Shown one piece after another: positions 13,401-21,936 of a stretch of DNA of 64,000 nt; the stretch's first letter is position 1; each line of letters begins with the position of its first letter. The DNA is from Macrotis lagotis (lineage: Eukaryota; Chordata; Mammalia; Peramelemorphia; Peramelidae). The stretch lies in contig NC_133664.1 in the NCBI RefSeq assembly GCF_037893015.1, positions 128,456,254-128,520,253 on the forward strand. The letters run 5' to 3'. The notes under the pieces are model-generated. The model ran no database searches and was not told the origin of the DNA. It worked only from the letters and a program-made list of their open reading frames with translations. The position numbers and the translations under genes were made by a program.

Positions 13401-15228
13401 AAATGTCATAATCTATATTCTCTTTGTGTAGCAACAAATGAGTTATGTCTAAATTGTTCAATGCAATCATTTTACAGCTTAGCTATTGAAATAATGTATG
13501 TACTTTGTAAAGCTTATATCACCATATAAATGTCAGCTGTCCTTACAAAAGAGCTATCATGATAGAATGAAAAATATATTGGACTTGGGTCGGGAGAGTT
13601 ATGTTATGTCATATAATTTACCTGAGCTTTAGTTCTTCATCTATAAAATGGGAATAATAAAGTCTATAGTAACAACTTTTCAGGGATAGTGGAAGAACAA
13701 AATAAGATAATGCATAAAGTACTTAGTAAACCCTAAGATACTCCATAAATGTTAGGCATTATTACTATTTAAGATAGTATGTAAAATAATGTCTTTTAAG
13801 GTTCTGAATCAAAAGATTGTAAATGTTATGATAGATTTTATTATATAATATGATATTTTGTAATAAACAAGGGTGAAACTAGCTTAAACTATTTCAAATA
13901 TGACATCAGATTTTAACATGTAGTATATTTTTATTTAATTCTGTTGCTTAAACAGCAATATGATACTGTAATTTATATGATATTTTTATAAGGCATTTTA
14001 TATTTTGAGAAAGACTGATAATCAATCTACTCATTTAACAAATAAGCTACAATTATTCTGTGAGTCTCATAATTTCATAGATAGGGAAACCATACCAAGC
14101 AGTTGACAAGTACATGGATTGTGCAGGATTCCATTATATTTATCAATGGCAGAATGGGTGCAAGACTACAAAAATCATCTTCAAAGCTATTTAGGAACTA
14201 TCCATCTAAGTAATATGAGCATATTATTTCTTATTTGATGCTATTTTTTGGGGGGGGGGTTGTTGTTTTTTAGATTTTTTTTTTTTTTTTTGCAAGGCAA
14301 TGAGGTTAAGTGGCTTGTCCAAGGCCACACAGCTAGGTAATTACTAAATGTCTGAGACCGGATTTGAACTCAGGTATTCCTGACTCCAGGGCCGGTGCTC
14401 TATGCACTGTGCCACCTAGCTGCCCTGATGCTATTTCTTGTCAATTTATAATGATTTTAGAAAAAACAATTTGGGTACATTTGGGTAGTTCATCTAAAAA
14501 ATTCTCACATATTTATAGAAAATAGAATTTGTGGATTTAATGAATTTAGGAAAAGTTTTAGAGAATTGAATTTGTTATTCAATTTGTTATTTCAATATGA
14601 ATTGAAAATATCCAGCCTCTTATATTTTTTGGATCTGGACAATATAGGAATTTGTTTTGCTAAACTATGTTTAATTGTTACAAGGATTTTTTTCCTTTTT
14701 CATATTTCTACCTGGGCATAGGGCTGTGTTTGAAAGGTAGAGGAAATTGATTTTTGTTAATTGAAAAATAATAAATATATTGAAAAATATGCAACTAATA
14801 CTCCCATTTTCTATCAGGGTATGAATGAATATATCTTACAACTGTATTGGAAGGGTTTTCATTGATGAGGAGTAAGGGGAAGTTTTTTGATTTTTTTGAT
14901 TTTAAAAATTATATTATCAAAATTAGATCTTATAGGGGGCAGCTAGGTGGCACAGTGGATAGAGCACCGGCCCTGGAGTCAGGAGTACCTGAGTTCAAAT
15001 CCAGACTCAGACACTTAATAATTACCTGTGAGCCACTTAACAAGCCACTTAACCCCCATTGCCTTGCAAAAACTAAAAAAAAAAAATTAGATCTTATGTA
15101 CTTAATCCCTATGACTCCCACCTTTCAGGATGAAGCTCTTTCTTGTTGGCTTCAATGGATTCTTGGATGTTAAGCTGAATTTCATAATCTGTGAGATGGT
15201 CCTCATCCAAGTCACCACTTTCTTCCAT
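467..15228 (-). CDS. ASB15: ASB15, ankyrin repeat and SOCS box protein 15 (7 coding exons; 3' end off window)
   Basis: Spliced gene made of exons 15228-15122, 12570-12518, 12426-12295, 10891-10733, 4072-3827, 2966-2795 and 1037-467. All introns are GT-AG and the intron phases (2,1,1,1,1,2,0) keep one open frame of 480 codons. The product begins [12 protein letters not shown] and then shows about ten ankyrin repeats, with signatures such as [57 protein letters not shown] and [12 protein letters not shown]. From family knowledge, ASB proteins are substrate adaptors of Elongin B/C-Cullin5-Rbx2 E3 ligases; ASB15 is mainly a muscle protein linked to protein turnover. Human ASB15, as remembered, has 588 residues, so about 108 residues with the SOCS box should lie in a last exon left of base 1. 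No frameshift or stop was seen in the exons. Identification is firm. Confidence 0.96.
1038..2794. other. ASB15 intron; mostly unique sequence
   Basis: AT-rich intron. A weak plus-strand CORE-SINE (MIR/Ther type) relic lies at about 1297-1450, with GCTGTGTGACC and AAGTCACTTAAC. Nothing else was recognised. Confidence 0.6.
2795..2966 (-). CDS. ASB15: ASB15 coding exon 6 (ankyrin repeats)
   Basis: A 172-base exon entered after CATCCTAG and left at GTAAGTAAG. It codes for residues about 233-289: [36 protein letters not shown] and [14 protein letters not shown]. The 860-base intron upstream of it carries two SINEs in opposite orientation. Confidence 0.95.
3150..3292 (-). mobile_element. tRNA-derived marsupial SINE (young), with target-site duplication
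   Basis: Reverse copy of the common young SINE: tail (TTTTTTTAGGTTTTCGCAAGG) at the left, head CTAGCTGCCCC at the right. It is flanked by a perfect 15-base duplication TGTATAGCATATTTT at 3135-3149 and 3293-3307. The head carries polymerase III A-box (TGGCACAGTGG) and B-box (GGTTCAAATC) matches. Confidence 0.93.
3347..3500 (+). mobile_element. tRNA-derived marsupial SINE (young), with target-site duplication
   Basis: Full-length forward copy from GGGGCGGCTAGG to the A-rich tail. It is flanked by a perfect 14-base duplication GAAAGTAATCTTAG at 3333-3346 and 3501-3514. It lies 54 bases from, and head-to-head with, the copy at 3150-3292 in the same small ASB15 intron. Confidence 0.94.
3827..4072 (-). 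CDS. ASB15: ASB15 coding exon 5 (ankyrin repeats)
   Basis: A 246-base exon between a CAAG acceptor and the donor GTACAA. It codes for residues about 151-232: [17 protein letters not shown], then [16 protein letters not shown], then [17 protein letters not shown] and LEHLIHKG. These are two and a half ankyrin repeats. The acceptor has a weak pyrimidine tract and the donor is off consensus, but the reading phase and the protein match are unambiguous. Confidence 0.95.
4566..4805 (-). mobile_element. Mar1-type CORE-SINE
   Basis: Reverse orientation, with the typical motifs CAGTCCTGTCTGACTC, TACTGGAGTGGTTTGTCATT and GTACCACCTAGC. It is flanked by TTGGGAGAAAAT at 4554-4565 and 4806-4817, a perfect 12-base duplication. 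Confidence 0.88.
5405..6085 (-). mobile_element. L2-type LINE 3' relics
   Basis: Two overlapping sets of L2 3'-end motifs in reverse orientation: GTCTGATCATGTCACC, GCAAGTTCCATGAGAATAGG, GCATTTAAAACCCTCTGCAAC and GAAATTTTCCCTGATCC. The copy is old and diverged, with no open frame. Confidence 0.6.
6212..6250. repeat. (AT)n microsatellite
   Basis: Alternating TATATA tract with one phase slip. Confidence 0.9.
6300..6816. repeat. old interspersed repeat of unassigned family
   Basis: Contains TTTTATCCTGCAGGCAACAG, CCTCTGAAAGTTTGCAAACA and a segment about an effect in GGCAGCTATGTG. Related wording recurs in the 48.2-48.6 kb and 51.8-52.4 kb stretches. I recognise it as an ancient mammalian dispersed repeat but cannot name the family. 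Confidence 0.45.
6830..6978 (+). mobile_element. tRNA-derived marsupial SINE (young), with target-site duplication
   Basis: Forward copy, GGGGCGGCTAGG to CCTAAAAACAAAA. Perfect 13-base duplication GAAAGAATTGTGG at 6817-6829 and 6979-6991. A short internal deletion removes part of the CACTTAATAATT segment. Confidence 0.94.
7319..7370 (+). mobile_element. 3' fragment of the young SINE
   Basis: Only the 3' third is present, from TTAGCTGTGCAACCTTGGG to GCCTTGCAAAAA, running straight into a GA repeat that replaces the usual A-rich tail. Confidence 0.8.
7371..7407 (+). repeat. (GA)n microsatellite
   Basis: About 18 GA units at the 3' end of a truncated SINE. Confidence 0.93.
7877..8032 (-). mobile_element. 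MIR/Ther-type CORE-SINE relic
   Basis: Reverse copy with GAGCTGGAAGAGATC, CATCTAGTCAAATCC, CATTTTACAGATTAAA and GAGCTAGTATTTGAACCC. Strongly diverged. Confidence 0.6.
8970..9120 (+). mobile_element. tRNA-derived marsupial SINE
   Basis: Forward full-length copy, GGGGCAGCTAGG to the A-rich tail; flanking similarity (CAGAATTGCAG and CCCAGTTGCAG) is an imperfect duplication. Confidence 0.9.
9544..9915 (-). mobile_element. MIR/Ther-type relic interrupted by a SINE
   Basis: Old element in reverse orientation: GAATCACAGATTGAGAACTAG and GGTCATTCAATCCAACTC on the left, GCTCAGAGAGGGTAAGTG and GATTCAAACTCA on the right. It is split by the young SINE at 9627-9810. Confidence 0.6.
9627..9810 (+). mobile_element. 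tRNA-derived marsupial SINE, with target-site duplication
   Basis: Forward copy; tail extended by an (AAC)n tract. Flanked by AAAGATGAGAACACTT (from 9611) and AAAGATGAGAACATTT (from 9811), 16 bases with one mismatch. It landed inside a MIR-type relic. Confidence 0.92.
10733..10891 (-). CDS. ASB15: ASB15 coding exon 4 (ankyrin repeats)
   Basis: A 159-base exon between the acceptor CTGTTTCAG and the donor GTAAAT. It codes for residues about 98-150, with ankyrin signatures [12 protein letters not shown] and KGETPLLL and a helix [12 protein letters not shown]. The exon keeps phase 1 on both sides. Confidence 0.95.
10892..12294. other. ASB15 intron, mostly unassigned
   Basis: Holds an L1 3' UTR fragment at about 11010-11117. 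The rest (11118-12294) shows no recognisable element or gene. Confidence 0.6.
11010..11117 (-). mobile_element. L1 3' UTR fragment
   Basis: TTTTACATTTTTTTCTCCAA, CTTGCTTCCTTCCCCACACC, GTCTGTTAGTCTTTA and TTGTTTCCAT match the 3' UTR of the L1 at 61.2 kb in the same (reverse) orientation. Confidence 0.75.
12295..12426 (-). CDS. ASB15: ASB15 coding exon 3 (first ankyrin repeat)
   Basis: A 132-base exon bounded by TTCTTTAG and GTAAGT. It codes for residues about 54-97, including [18 protein letters not shown] and the ankyrin signature GWFPLHEAA, and ends in ILEIVLD. The phase matches both neighbours. Confidence 0.95.
12518..12570 (-). CDS. ASB15: ASB15 coding exon 2
   Basis: A 53-base exon bounded by TCTCTCTAG and GTAATG. 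It enters in phase 2 and leaves in phase 1, giving [18 protein letters not shown], the linker before the first ankyrin repeat. Only 91 bases of intron separate it from the next exon. Confidence 0.93.
13166..13377 (-). mobile_element. Mar1-type CORE-SINE
   Basis: Reverse copy: TTCTTGGCAAAGATACTGGAG, GAGGAAACTGAAGC, CCAGATTTGAACTCAGG and CACTCTATCCACTATACTACC. Diverged. Confidence 0.82.
13557..13768 (+). mobile_element. MIR/Ther-type CORE-SINE relic
   Basis: Forward relic with CATCTATAAAATGGGAATAA, AAATAAGATAATGCATAAAG and CATAAATGTTAGGCATTATT. Confidence 0.6.
14247..14425 (-). mobile_element. tRNA-derived marsupial SINE, with target-site duplication
   Basis: Reverse full-length copy with a long T-rich (A tail) start that includes a run of about nine G. 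Perfect 11-base duplication TGATGCTATTT at 14236-14246 and 14426-14436. Confidence 0.92.
14934..15082 (+). mobile_element. tRNA-derived marsupial SINE next to an ASB15 splice site
   Basis: Forward copy with a rearranged 3' half (GAGCCACTTAACAAGCCACTTAAC). Perfect 15-base duplication AAAATTAGATCTTAT at 14919-14933 and 15083-15097. It ends 39 bases from the donor of ASB15 coding exon 1, in antisense orientation to the gene. Confidence 0.93.
15122..15228 (-). CDS. ASB15: ASB15 coding exon 1 (start codon)
   Basis: Codes for residues 1-35 and two bases of codon 36. The ATG at 15228-15226 sits in a good context (GACATGG) and is the only ATG in frame here; the frame stays open further upstream but without another ATG. 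The exon may begin at 15231, where a candidate acceptor (ending ACACCAG) directly precedes GACATGG. The acidic helix with [12 protein letters not shown] resembles a ubiquitin-interacting motif, which is inference from pattern. The donor is GTGGGAGT, weaker than consensus. A SINE ends 39 bases inside the following intron. Confidence 0.92.
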
Positions 15229-15537
15229 GTCCTGGTGTAATGTTAAAGCAATTTTGCAAAAGTCAGTAGTTGACCCACAGCCATATTTGTAATTAATGTG
15301 ACAGCTCAAATGAAAGATATGAAGTTAACTAACTTAAAAAAAAAACAAACACAACTCCAGTCCTTCCCAAGAAACATTTAGCATGTCAAATCACATGTTA
15401 AAATTGAAATATTTAAAATAGCATATTCATTTATTCATTTGATATTTATTAAACACCTCTGTATAATGCATTGATAAATATACTATAGCACACCTTGTTT
15501 ATATTAGTATTCCTTCTCTAAATAATTAAAAATATCT

Positions 15538-15608
15538 GTGTGTGCATATATATACACATATGTATACATGCATGTATATATATATGTATACAAATGCGCA
15601 CACACACA
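15538..15608. repeat. imperfect (TG/TA/CA)n tract
   Basis: Alternating purine-pyrimidine sequence (TGTGTGTGCATATATATACA and so on), ending in a CA run just before a SINE head. Confidence 0.85.
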
Positions 15609-15610
15609 AA

Positions 15611-15920
15611 GGGATAGGTGGTGCAGTGGATAGAGTACTGGCCTTGGAGTCAGGAAGTTTGAATCTGACCTCAGACAACTGACTAGCTATGTGACCTTGG
15701 GCAAGTCACTTAACCCTGATTGCTTCTGCTACAGGGCATCTCTAATCATCCTGATTCGAATCCAGCCACTGGACCCAGATGACTCCAGAGGAGGCCAAAG
15801 TAGGGCTGGCTGTGACTTAGTTCAGCACCCCTTCACTCAAATCCAATTCATGTACTTGTTGTGGCATCATCTCCCTGATGTCGTGGCCTTCTTCAATCAC
15901 AAAGGACAAACATTAACCAC
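15611..15920 (+). mobile_element. composite tRNA-headed SINE (Mar4-like)
   Basis: Head GGTGGTGCAGTGGATAGAG, a tRNA-type body to CACTTAACCCTGATTG, then a different 3' half: CTCCAGAGGAGG, TTCAGCACCCCTTCACTC, CTCCCTGATGTCGTGG and the tail CACAAAGGACAAACATTAAC. The same 3' half recurs near 28.1, 45.8 and 55.4 kb. The family name is from memory. Confidence 0.75.
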
Positions 15921-16170
15921 ACCTACCTCACAGTGTTGTTGTAATGACTAATTTTATAAAATGATTTGTCCACCTTAAAGCACTCTATAAATGCTAGTTG
16001 TTTTTTACAAATGTAAAATAATAGCTACATTCTGAAGACAGTTTATGTATAAAGCTCATAAAGCTGCTTAAAAATGCTTATAGAAAACTTTTTCATAGTA
16101 GCAAAAAATTAGAGACAAAGTTGGCAAAAACTGATTGGGAAATGATTAAACAAATTGTGGTATATAAATA

Positions 16171-16396
16171 TGTTGTTCATTCATTTCAGTTGTATCTGAC
16201 TCTGAAGTTTTCTTGGCAAAGATACTGGAATGGTTTGTCATTTCCTTCTTCAGCTTATTTTACATATGAGGAAACTGAGGCAAACAGGGTTAAGTGACTT
16301 GCCCAGAGTCACACAGCTAGTAAGTGTCTGAGGTCAGATTTGAACTCAAGTCTTCCTGACTTCAAACCTGGCACTCTATCTACTACCTAGATGTCC
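16171..16396 (-). mobile_element. Mar1-type CORE-SINE
   Basis: Reverse copy: TTCATTTCAGTTGTATCTGAC, GCAAAGATACTGGAATGG, GAGGAAACTGAGGCAAACAGG and CAGATTTGAACTCAAGTC. Confidence 0.87.
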
Positions 16397-16849
16397 TGTT
16401 AATATATATATAGAAATGATGACTGAAAGAATTGATGTTAAAAAAAGTGAGCAGAACTAAACAAACAGTATATATCAATCAATCAACAAATATTTATTGA
16501 GGGAAAACAATCCCTAATTACCAGCAGTTTACATGATTGAAATTTTTTTAAAAGAAAAAAGATACACTAAAAGGCTGCTTAATTCAGATTATTTGTAATG
16601 ATCCTGACCAATCTTAGTCCTAAAGGACAGATGATGTCATACATTCTCCTCTTTCATTAAAGATGTGGGGAACTACAGGTATTCAATTATATACATTTTC
16701 AGACACACATATTTTGTTAATTAGCTTCAACTATTTTTCTTTTTTACTCAAGTAAGTTTAGTGGACATAGGAGTAGAGCAGGAAATGGCATAAAATGTCA
16801 TTAATAAGGATTTTAAAATATACTAATAGGTGGGTACATGAAGAATGGA

Positions 16850-17070
16850 AGCAGCTAGATGGCTCAGATAGAACTCTGAGCTTAAATTCAGCCTCAGACA
16901 CTTTCTAATTGTGTGGCCCTGGGCAAGTCACTTTACCTCTGTCTTAATCCACAGGAGAAGGAAATGGTAAATCACTCTGGAATATTTACCAAGAAAACCT
17001 CATGGACAGTACTGCCATGATATAGGGTCATGAAGAATAGGATATGACTGAACAACCAAATAATAACAAC
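16850..17070 (+). mobile_element. Mar1-type CORE-SINE
   Basis: Forward copy: GCAGCTAGATGGCTCAGATAG, GTGTGGCCCTGGGCAAGTCAC, GGAGAAGGAAATGGTAAATC and ATGACTGAACAACC, with an AT/AAC-rich end. Confidence 0.85.
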
Positions 17071-17306
17071 ATGAAGGACAGTTGTAAGTTACAAAAATTG
17101 TCATGAGAAATAGAAGTGGATGGACTCATTTAGAAAAGCAGAGTTGGTCTGGTTATTTTGAGAAAAGTTGTCATGAAAAGAGAGGCATGAACTCTCAGCC
17201 ATCATTGTTACTTATCAGAAGGTGGACAGCACAAAACTTCAGTGAGATCACATGTTCTCTTTTCAGTCACACCCAGTCCTACACCCAGGTAGGACAATAT
17301 TGGGTT

Positions 17307-17468
17307 GTTTTTGGGTCTTTTTTAGGTTTTTGCAAGGCAAATGGGCCTAAGAGGCTTGCCCAAGGCCACACAGCTAGGTGATTATTAAGCATTTGAGACC
17401 ACATTTGAACCCAGTTACTCCTGACTCCAGGGCCAGTGCTTTATCCACTGCGCCAACTTAGCCGCCCC
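17307..17468 (-). mobile_element. tRNA-derived marsupial SINE, with target-site duplication
   Basis: Reverse full-length copy. Perfect 12-base duplication CAATATTGGGTT at 17295-17306 and 17469-17480. Confidence 0.92.
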
Positions 17469-18374
17469 CAATATTGGGTTTTGAGGTGCATGTCAAGGAT
17501 ACTATTTCAAAGACATTCAACTAGGAAGCTTTACTACCATTGCCCTAAATTAGCTTTTACCTATACAGGGGGATCTTTCTGCCTTTGATGGTGTTAATTA
17601 TATGCAAACAAATATGCACTTATTCAGCATCTATCCTATGCCAAACATTATTCAAGGCACTAGAAAATATATTTTCAGACATAATTCAATCTCTGTTTTA
17701 TTTTTAGGCTAAGTTGTTTCAACTCAACTTGGGACTTTCCAAGTCTAACCATATGCCACCCCCAGCTCTGGGTTTCTCATTCATACTTCCATCCTTCTTC
17801 ACTTTACTTTTTCTTACCCACAGTGACCTCCACATATAAATTACCATCATTTGCTTCTAAATCTTTCTTAACAAACACATCCTATTGGCTATTCAATTTG
17901 TGGTACATGAATGTTATTAATGTACAAGAAGAAATTATAACTGAAGAAAAGAAAGACGCATGAGAGAACTCATATTAACTAATACAGAGTAAACAGAATC
18001 GGAAAACCAACACAATCACAACAACAATGTAAATGGAAAAAACAACAGCAAATCTCAGACTGAATGCTATATAATTATAATGGCCAAACTTGGCCTCAGG
18101 GAAGAAAGAAGACAATATATCTCCCACCCATCTTTGCAATGGCAGGGGATTATGGGTGTATTGCATATACTGCCAGATTTGGGTGATGTACTATTGTTTA
18201 ATTTTAAGTAAACTAATTACTTCCTCTCTCCCACCCTCCCACCCCTGCCTGTCTCTTTTTGTGCTTTGTTAGCCAAGATGGTTCTCAAGGTAGGAAAGGG
18301 GGGTAAAATATATTTGGAAATGAAGGTAACATAAAACAAAAGATATCAATAAAAATGATTAAAAACAAACAAAA

Positions 18375-18500
18375 CAAAGCCCACAGCTCCTTGAAATCCT
18401 CCCTGATTTTCCCTGCCACTCCCTGATTGCTCATTTACTATGAGTTCCCGCTACCTTTCTGTCCTTTATTGTTCCCACTGTATTTGGACTTGTCCTCATT
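18375..18500 (-). mobile_element. possible L2 3' relic
   Basis: CTCCTTGAAATCCTCCCTGA and CCCTGCCACTCCCTGATTG resemble the reverse L2 3' region. Short and weak. Confidence 0.35.
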
Positions 18501-19751
18501 AGTGTTCACGTGTGTTGTTTTGTAACCCTCACCCCCCCCCCCCAATCTTTTATATCACTATCCTACTTCCTCTCTCACCCCCCAAATACTCAGCAAATGG
18601 CTGTTTCCTCAAGGGACACAAGGCTGACTGACAAGCACCAGTGTTTCCAGGTGGCACAATTAGCTGATGAATATAAACCTGTGGCATTGCACGTTGCCAT
18701 TATAACTAAGATTGCTATGGTGCTGGGGGATTGGATGGCCCAGGGGATTAGTAATGGGATACAGGGCCTTTCACCTATTTAAATCGTAGGTTTAAATCCA
18801 GGCCTAGGGAGCCCTCAGGCTCTCAGGGAAGAGCTTTCTTCAGGATGGACCCTCTCTCAATGGAGAAAAGGCTTGGACTGTGGGACACCTCAAAACTGTT
18901 GTTTAGACACATGCCTACAAAGTTGCTTGGATCTGCAACACTGGGTAAAGCTGATTCTCAAACTAAATAAACCCCACACCCTCTACAAGTTGCCTTCACA
19001 TTTTCTGGAGAGATCCTGAATTTGATAGGAAGATGTACATAGTTTATGCTGAGACTTTGACCAGTCCCAGTACATATGATAGACACACACATTTGGACAC
19101 AATAAGATGAAAGGAATGATGAGATAAAATTATTAAGTCCCTAGTCCATGTGAGGACAGTCACTTGAGTCACAGTTGACTTAAGTCTTACTTTTGCCCTA
19201 GAATGGACCAAACAACTTCTTTAAGTTCCTTCCAGTCTTTTGAGTCTAAGATACCTATGATAGGACCAGTATCTACCAGAAGTCCCCCATCCCTGTGTGG
19301 ATTAGGAAAAAGCTACAAAACTACAACTTCTTTGGCCCAGGACCTAAGATGTTCCCGATGGTCTCTTGTTGTGTTTATATGACTTCCTGGTCATCTAAGG
19401 GGCAAAAAGATCCTGCTTCCTTGGGGTAGAGGCCCTTCAGCTTGATATCTGAAGACCACACTGAACTCTGCTGAACAGATGTCTTTCATAGAAGGATAAG
19501 AGAAGTCTTAGCTACAGATGCTGAGGCTACTATTCTCTTGTCAGAGTCTTGCTGTGTTAAGACAAAATATGTCCCCTTTTGTTAATTTATAAGTGACTCA
19601 TTTTGACCCAACATGGAACCTGATTATCAGGGTTTCAGTGTCAAACTCATTCCTAACACTCCTTAGGATAGTAAAGTGACTCATACAAAAGGAATGAATT
19701 CATCCAGACTCCAAGTTGCAATTTGGTATTTTATGGTGTTTTAGTTTGGTG

Positions 19752-19950
19752 GGTGGTATGAAACTCAAATAGAAATAGGGGTCACTAAATCTACATAAAG
19801 ATCTTTGTTGGCCACATGTTTTATATAAATAAATAAATATATATATATATATATTTAAAAAATCAATATAGCAACACCTTAAAATCAGATAGGGAATACA
19901 TTTTAATCTGGCTTGGGAGTGCAAAAGACCCAAATATGTGACACCTATGT
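19752..19950 (+). mobile_element. hAT-like MITE-type repeat, copy B
   Basis: ATGAAACTCAAATAGAAATAGG on the left, TTTTAATCTGGCTTGGGAGT and GTGACACCTATG on the right. It matches the copies at 32.46 and 48.66 kb; ends are degenerate inverted repeats. An (AT)n tract lies inside. Confidence 0.5.
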
Positions 19951-20049
19951 TTTAGAACATCCCATTAACTTCTTAAGAAACAATTTCTATTCTTTTGTTA
20001 ATGAATATATGATAAGTGGACTCACAATGCAAAGGGATATAGTGGATGG

Positions 20050-20530
20050 TATGCTATAGTTGTTGTCAGGAAAACCTAGATTTGAATCTCACTTTTAACA
20101 CTAACTGTATGACATTTACCCCTCAGCCTAATTTTCTTAATCTGTAAAATGGAAATAATAATATTTATATGGGCAGGCATATGACTCAGATAGTGTGCCA
20201 GATCTGAAGTAAGGAAGACTCATCTGAATTCAAATCTGACCTCAAGCATTTACTAGGTGTGTGACTTTGGACAAGTCATTTAACTCTGTATCAGTTTCCT
20301 CATCTATAAATTGAGCTGGCAAAGAAAATGGCAAACCATACCAATAAATTTGCTAGTAAAAACCCAAATGGATCATGAAGAGTCAGACACAACTGAAACA
20401 ACTGAACAAAAAAATATAATAAGAGTAACCACAATAATAACTGCATTGCCTACCTCACAGGATTATTGGGATGCTCCAATAATATTATATACATTTGAAA
20501 ATTTTAAAGCACTATTTAAATGTCAATTAT
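20050..20530 (+). mobile_element. MIR/Ther-type relic split by a Mar1 insertion
   Basis: Left part AACCTAGATTTGAATCTCAC and CTGTAAAATGGAAATAATAA; right part CTACCTCACAGGATTATTGG and TAAAGCACTATTTAAATGTC. The Mar1 copy at 20168-20410 interrupts it. Confidence 0.65.
20168..20410 (+). mobile_element. Mar1-type CORE-SINE
   Basis: Forward copy: GAATTCAAATCTGACCTCAAG, GTGTGACTTTGGACAAGTCA, GAAAATGGCAAACCATACC and CATGAAGAGTCAGACACAAC. Confidence 0.85.
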
Positions 20531-21881
20531 TATTTTCATCCAAGGAGTTCTAAGTACTAGATCTCAATAGCAATATTTGTTCACATATCCCATTTTACCA
20601 ATAGGATAACTAAGATTCTGAGTTCATATATTTAAAAAGAATAAAAGTCTACAGCAAGGAATGAGAATGTTTTAGCTAAAGACAGATTTTTCTGTTTATA
20701 TAAGAGATAGTTCAGATAATGAATATATTCATACAAAACAAACAAGCTCATCTAGGGTTCTAGGTTGAAATTTAATATGCAGTGGTGGTTTTTTTGAGTC
20801 TGGATGAAGCAGTGAAGAACTTTGTTTTTAATAAAATTCTTATCCAAAAGTCTTAGGAAAACATCCTACAGTCAATTGCCTTTAAAGGAGAACACACATG
20901 GGTCTTGCTTTTAACAGCCAACTCCTGTCAGCAATAACTTCCAAAAATAAAAAATATCTTCTGGGGACACATAAATCTTCTCTTGGGCCTTGTGTAATAG
21001 GGCTTTGTGTTGTTTCGGGTGTTCCGGGGTGTCCTAGGGTAGCCTTCAACCCTTCCTTTTGTGTCTCAGAGCAAAGCCTCAACATAACTGTCCAAAAGAA
21101 GGATCAGCATTCCAGCTGGTGCCTGCCTGAAGTGGTCAGGAGGAGGGAGACTGTGTTCCAAGGCATTATGCATGAGTGATGAAGAGTACATAACATTTCT
21201 GTTCATCAGACTCTCTAAGTGGTTTTAAACTTGCTGTAATATCCTTGCTACTGCGGAAAGTGAAAAAAACTATAAAACTCTTCAGAGTAAAAGGTTTCAA
21301 AGTGTCATCTCTTACAGGGCAAGACCCATATCTTGTCTGATTAAATCTGTATAGACCTGTTCTGTCCTCTCTTCACTTAAATTGGTTAGCTGCTTTTTAA
21401 ATTTTTGAGAATATCTAAATTGGCTTATTGTTTACCCCCTCTCTGTTTAGGAGTATCAAAGCTGCCACAGTCCCGGGCAGGGTTTGTCCTAAGAATTGCT
21501 AGCTATTTCTTATGGCAGAAAGCAGAGACCCCCAAGTTTCACAATTCATCCATTCCTGTCATGTGGGGGGGAAATTCTGCTAGTAATAAGCAGAATTGGG
21601 TCTTGTAGGCTTTTCCAATCATTAAAAGTTTCTATTATAATGCATTCTCTTAGGAAGTGTCTTAATATTAATTGATAGCTAGTGCCCATATGGCCATGAT
21701 GAAATACACATGGGGTAGGAATGGGAATAGTTGGTTTTAACTTGGGAGATGAAGCAAAAAATGAATAACAATATATGTCACAATTTTTTCGCAAAATGAA
21801 ATCTATTCCTGAATCTCTGAATACCAAAGTGCAGACATGAGATGTCTACAATGGAAGAACCTTCAGGTGAATAGTTTTTAC

Positions 21882-21936
21882 CTTTGAGCTGATATGACTT
21901 GATTTGGTCAAGCTCCTGGAAGTCAGGTAGACGACC
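21882..21936 (-). other. candidate 5' UTR exon of ASB15
   Basis: A 55-base segment on the minus strand with a strong acceptor (CTTCCTCCTTCAG) and a donor GTAAAA. Spliced to the first coding exon at 15231 it would not place an ATG in frame, so it would be non-coding leader. It is outside recognisable repeats. Assignment to ASB15 rests only on position, strand and splice signals. Confidence 0.35.

Larger units (their letters stand above)
12571..15121. other. ASB15 intron after coding exon 1
   Basis: Holds two CORE-SINEs and two young SINEs, listed separately. The stretches 12571-13160, 13770-14230 and 14440-14915 are AT-rich and contain nothing I can assign. Confidence 0.6.
15921..21881. other. 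region 5' of ASB15 coding exon 1; SINE-rich, no gene recognised
   Basis: Contains SINEs and a hAT-like repeat listed separately. The stretches 17500-18360, 18510-19640 and 20560-21880 hold no gene or repeat family that I can name. A C run lies at about 18531-18542. Confidence 0.55.
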
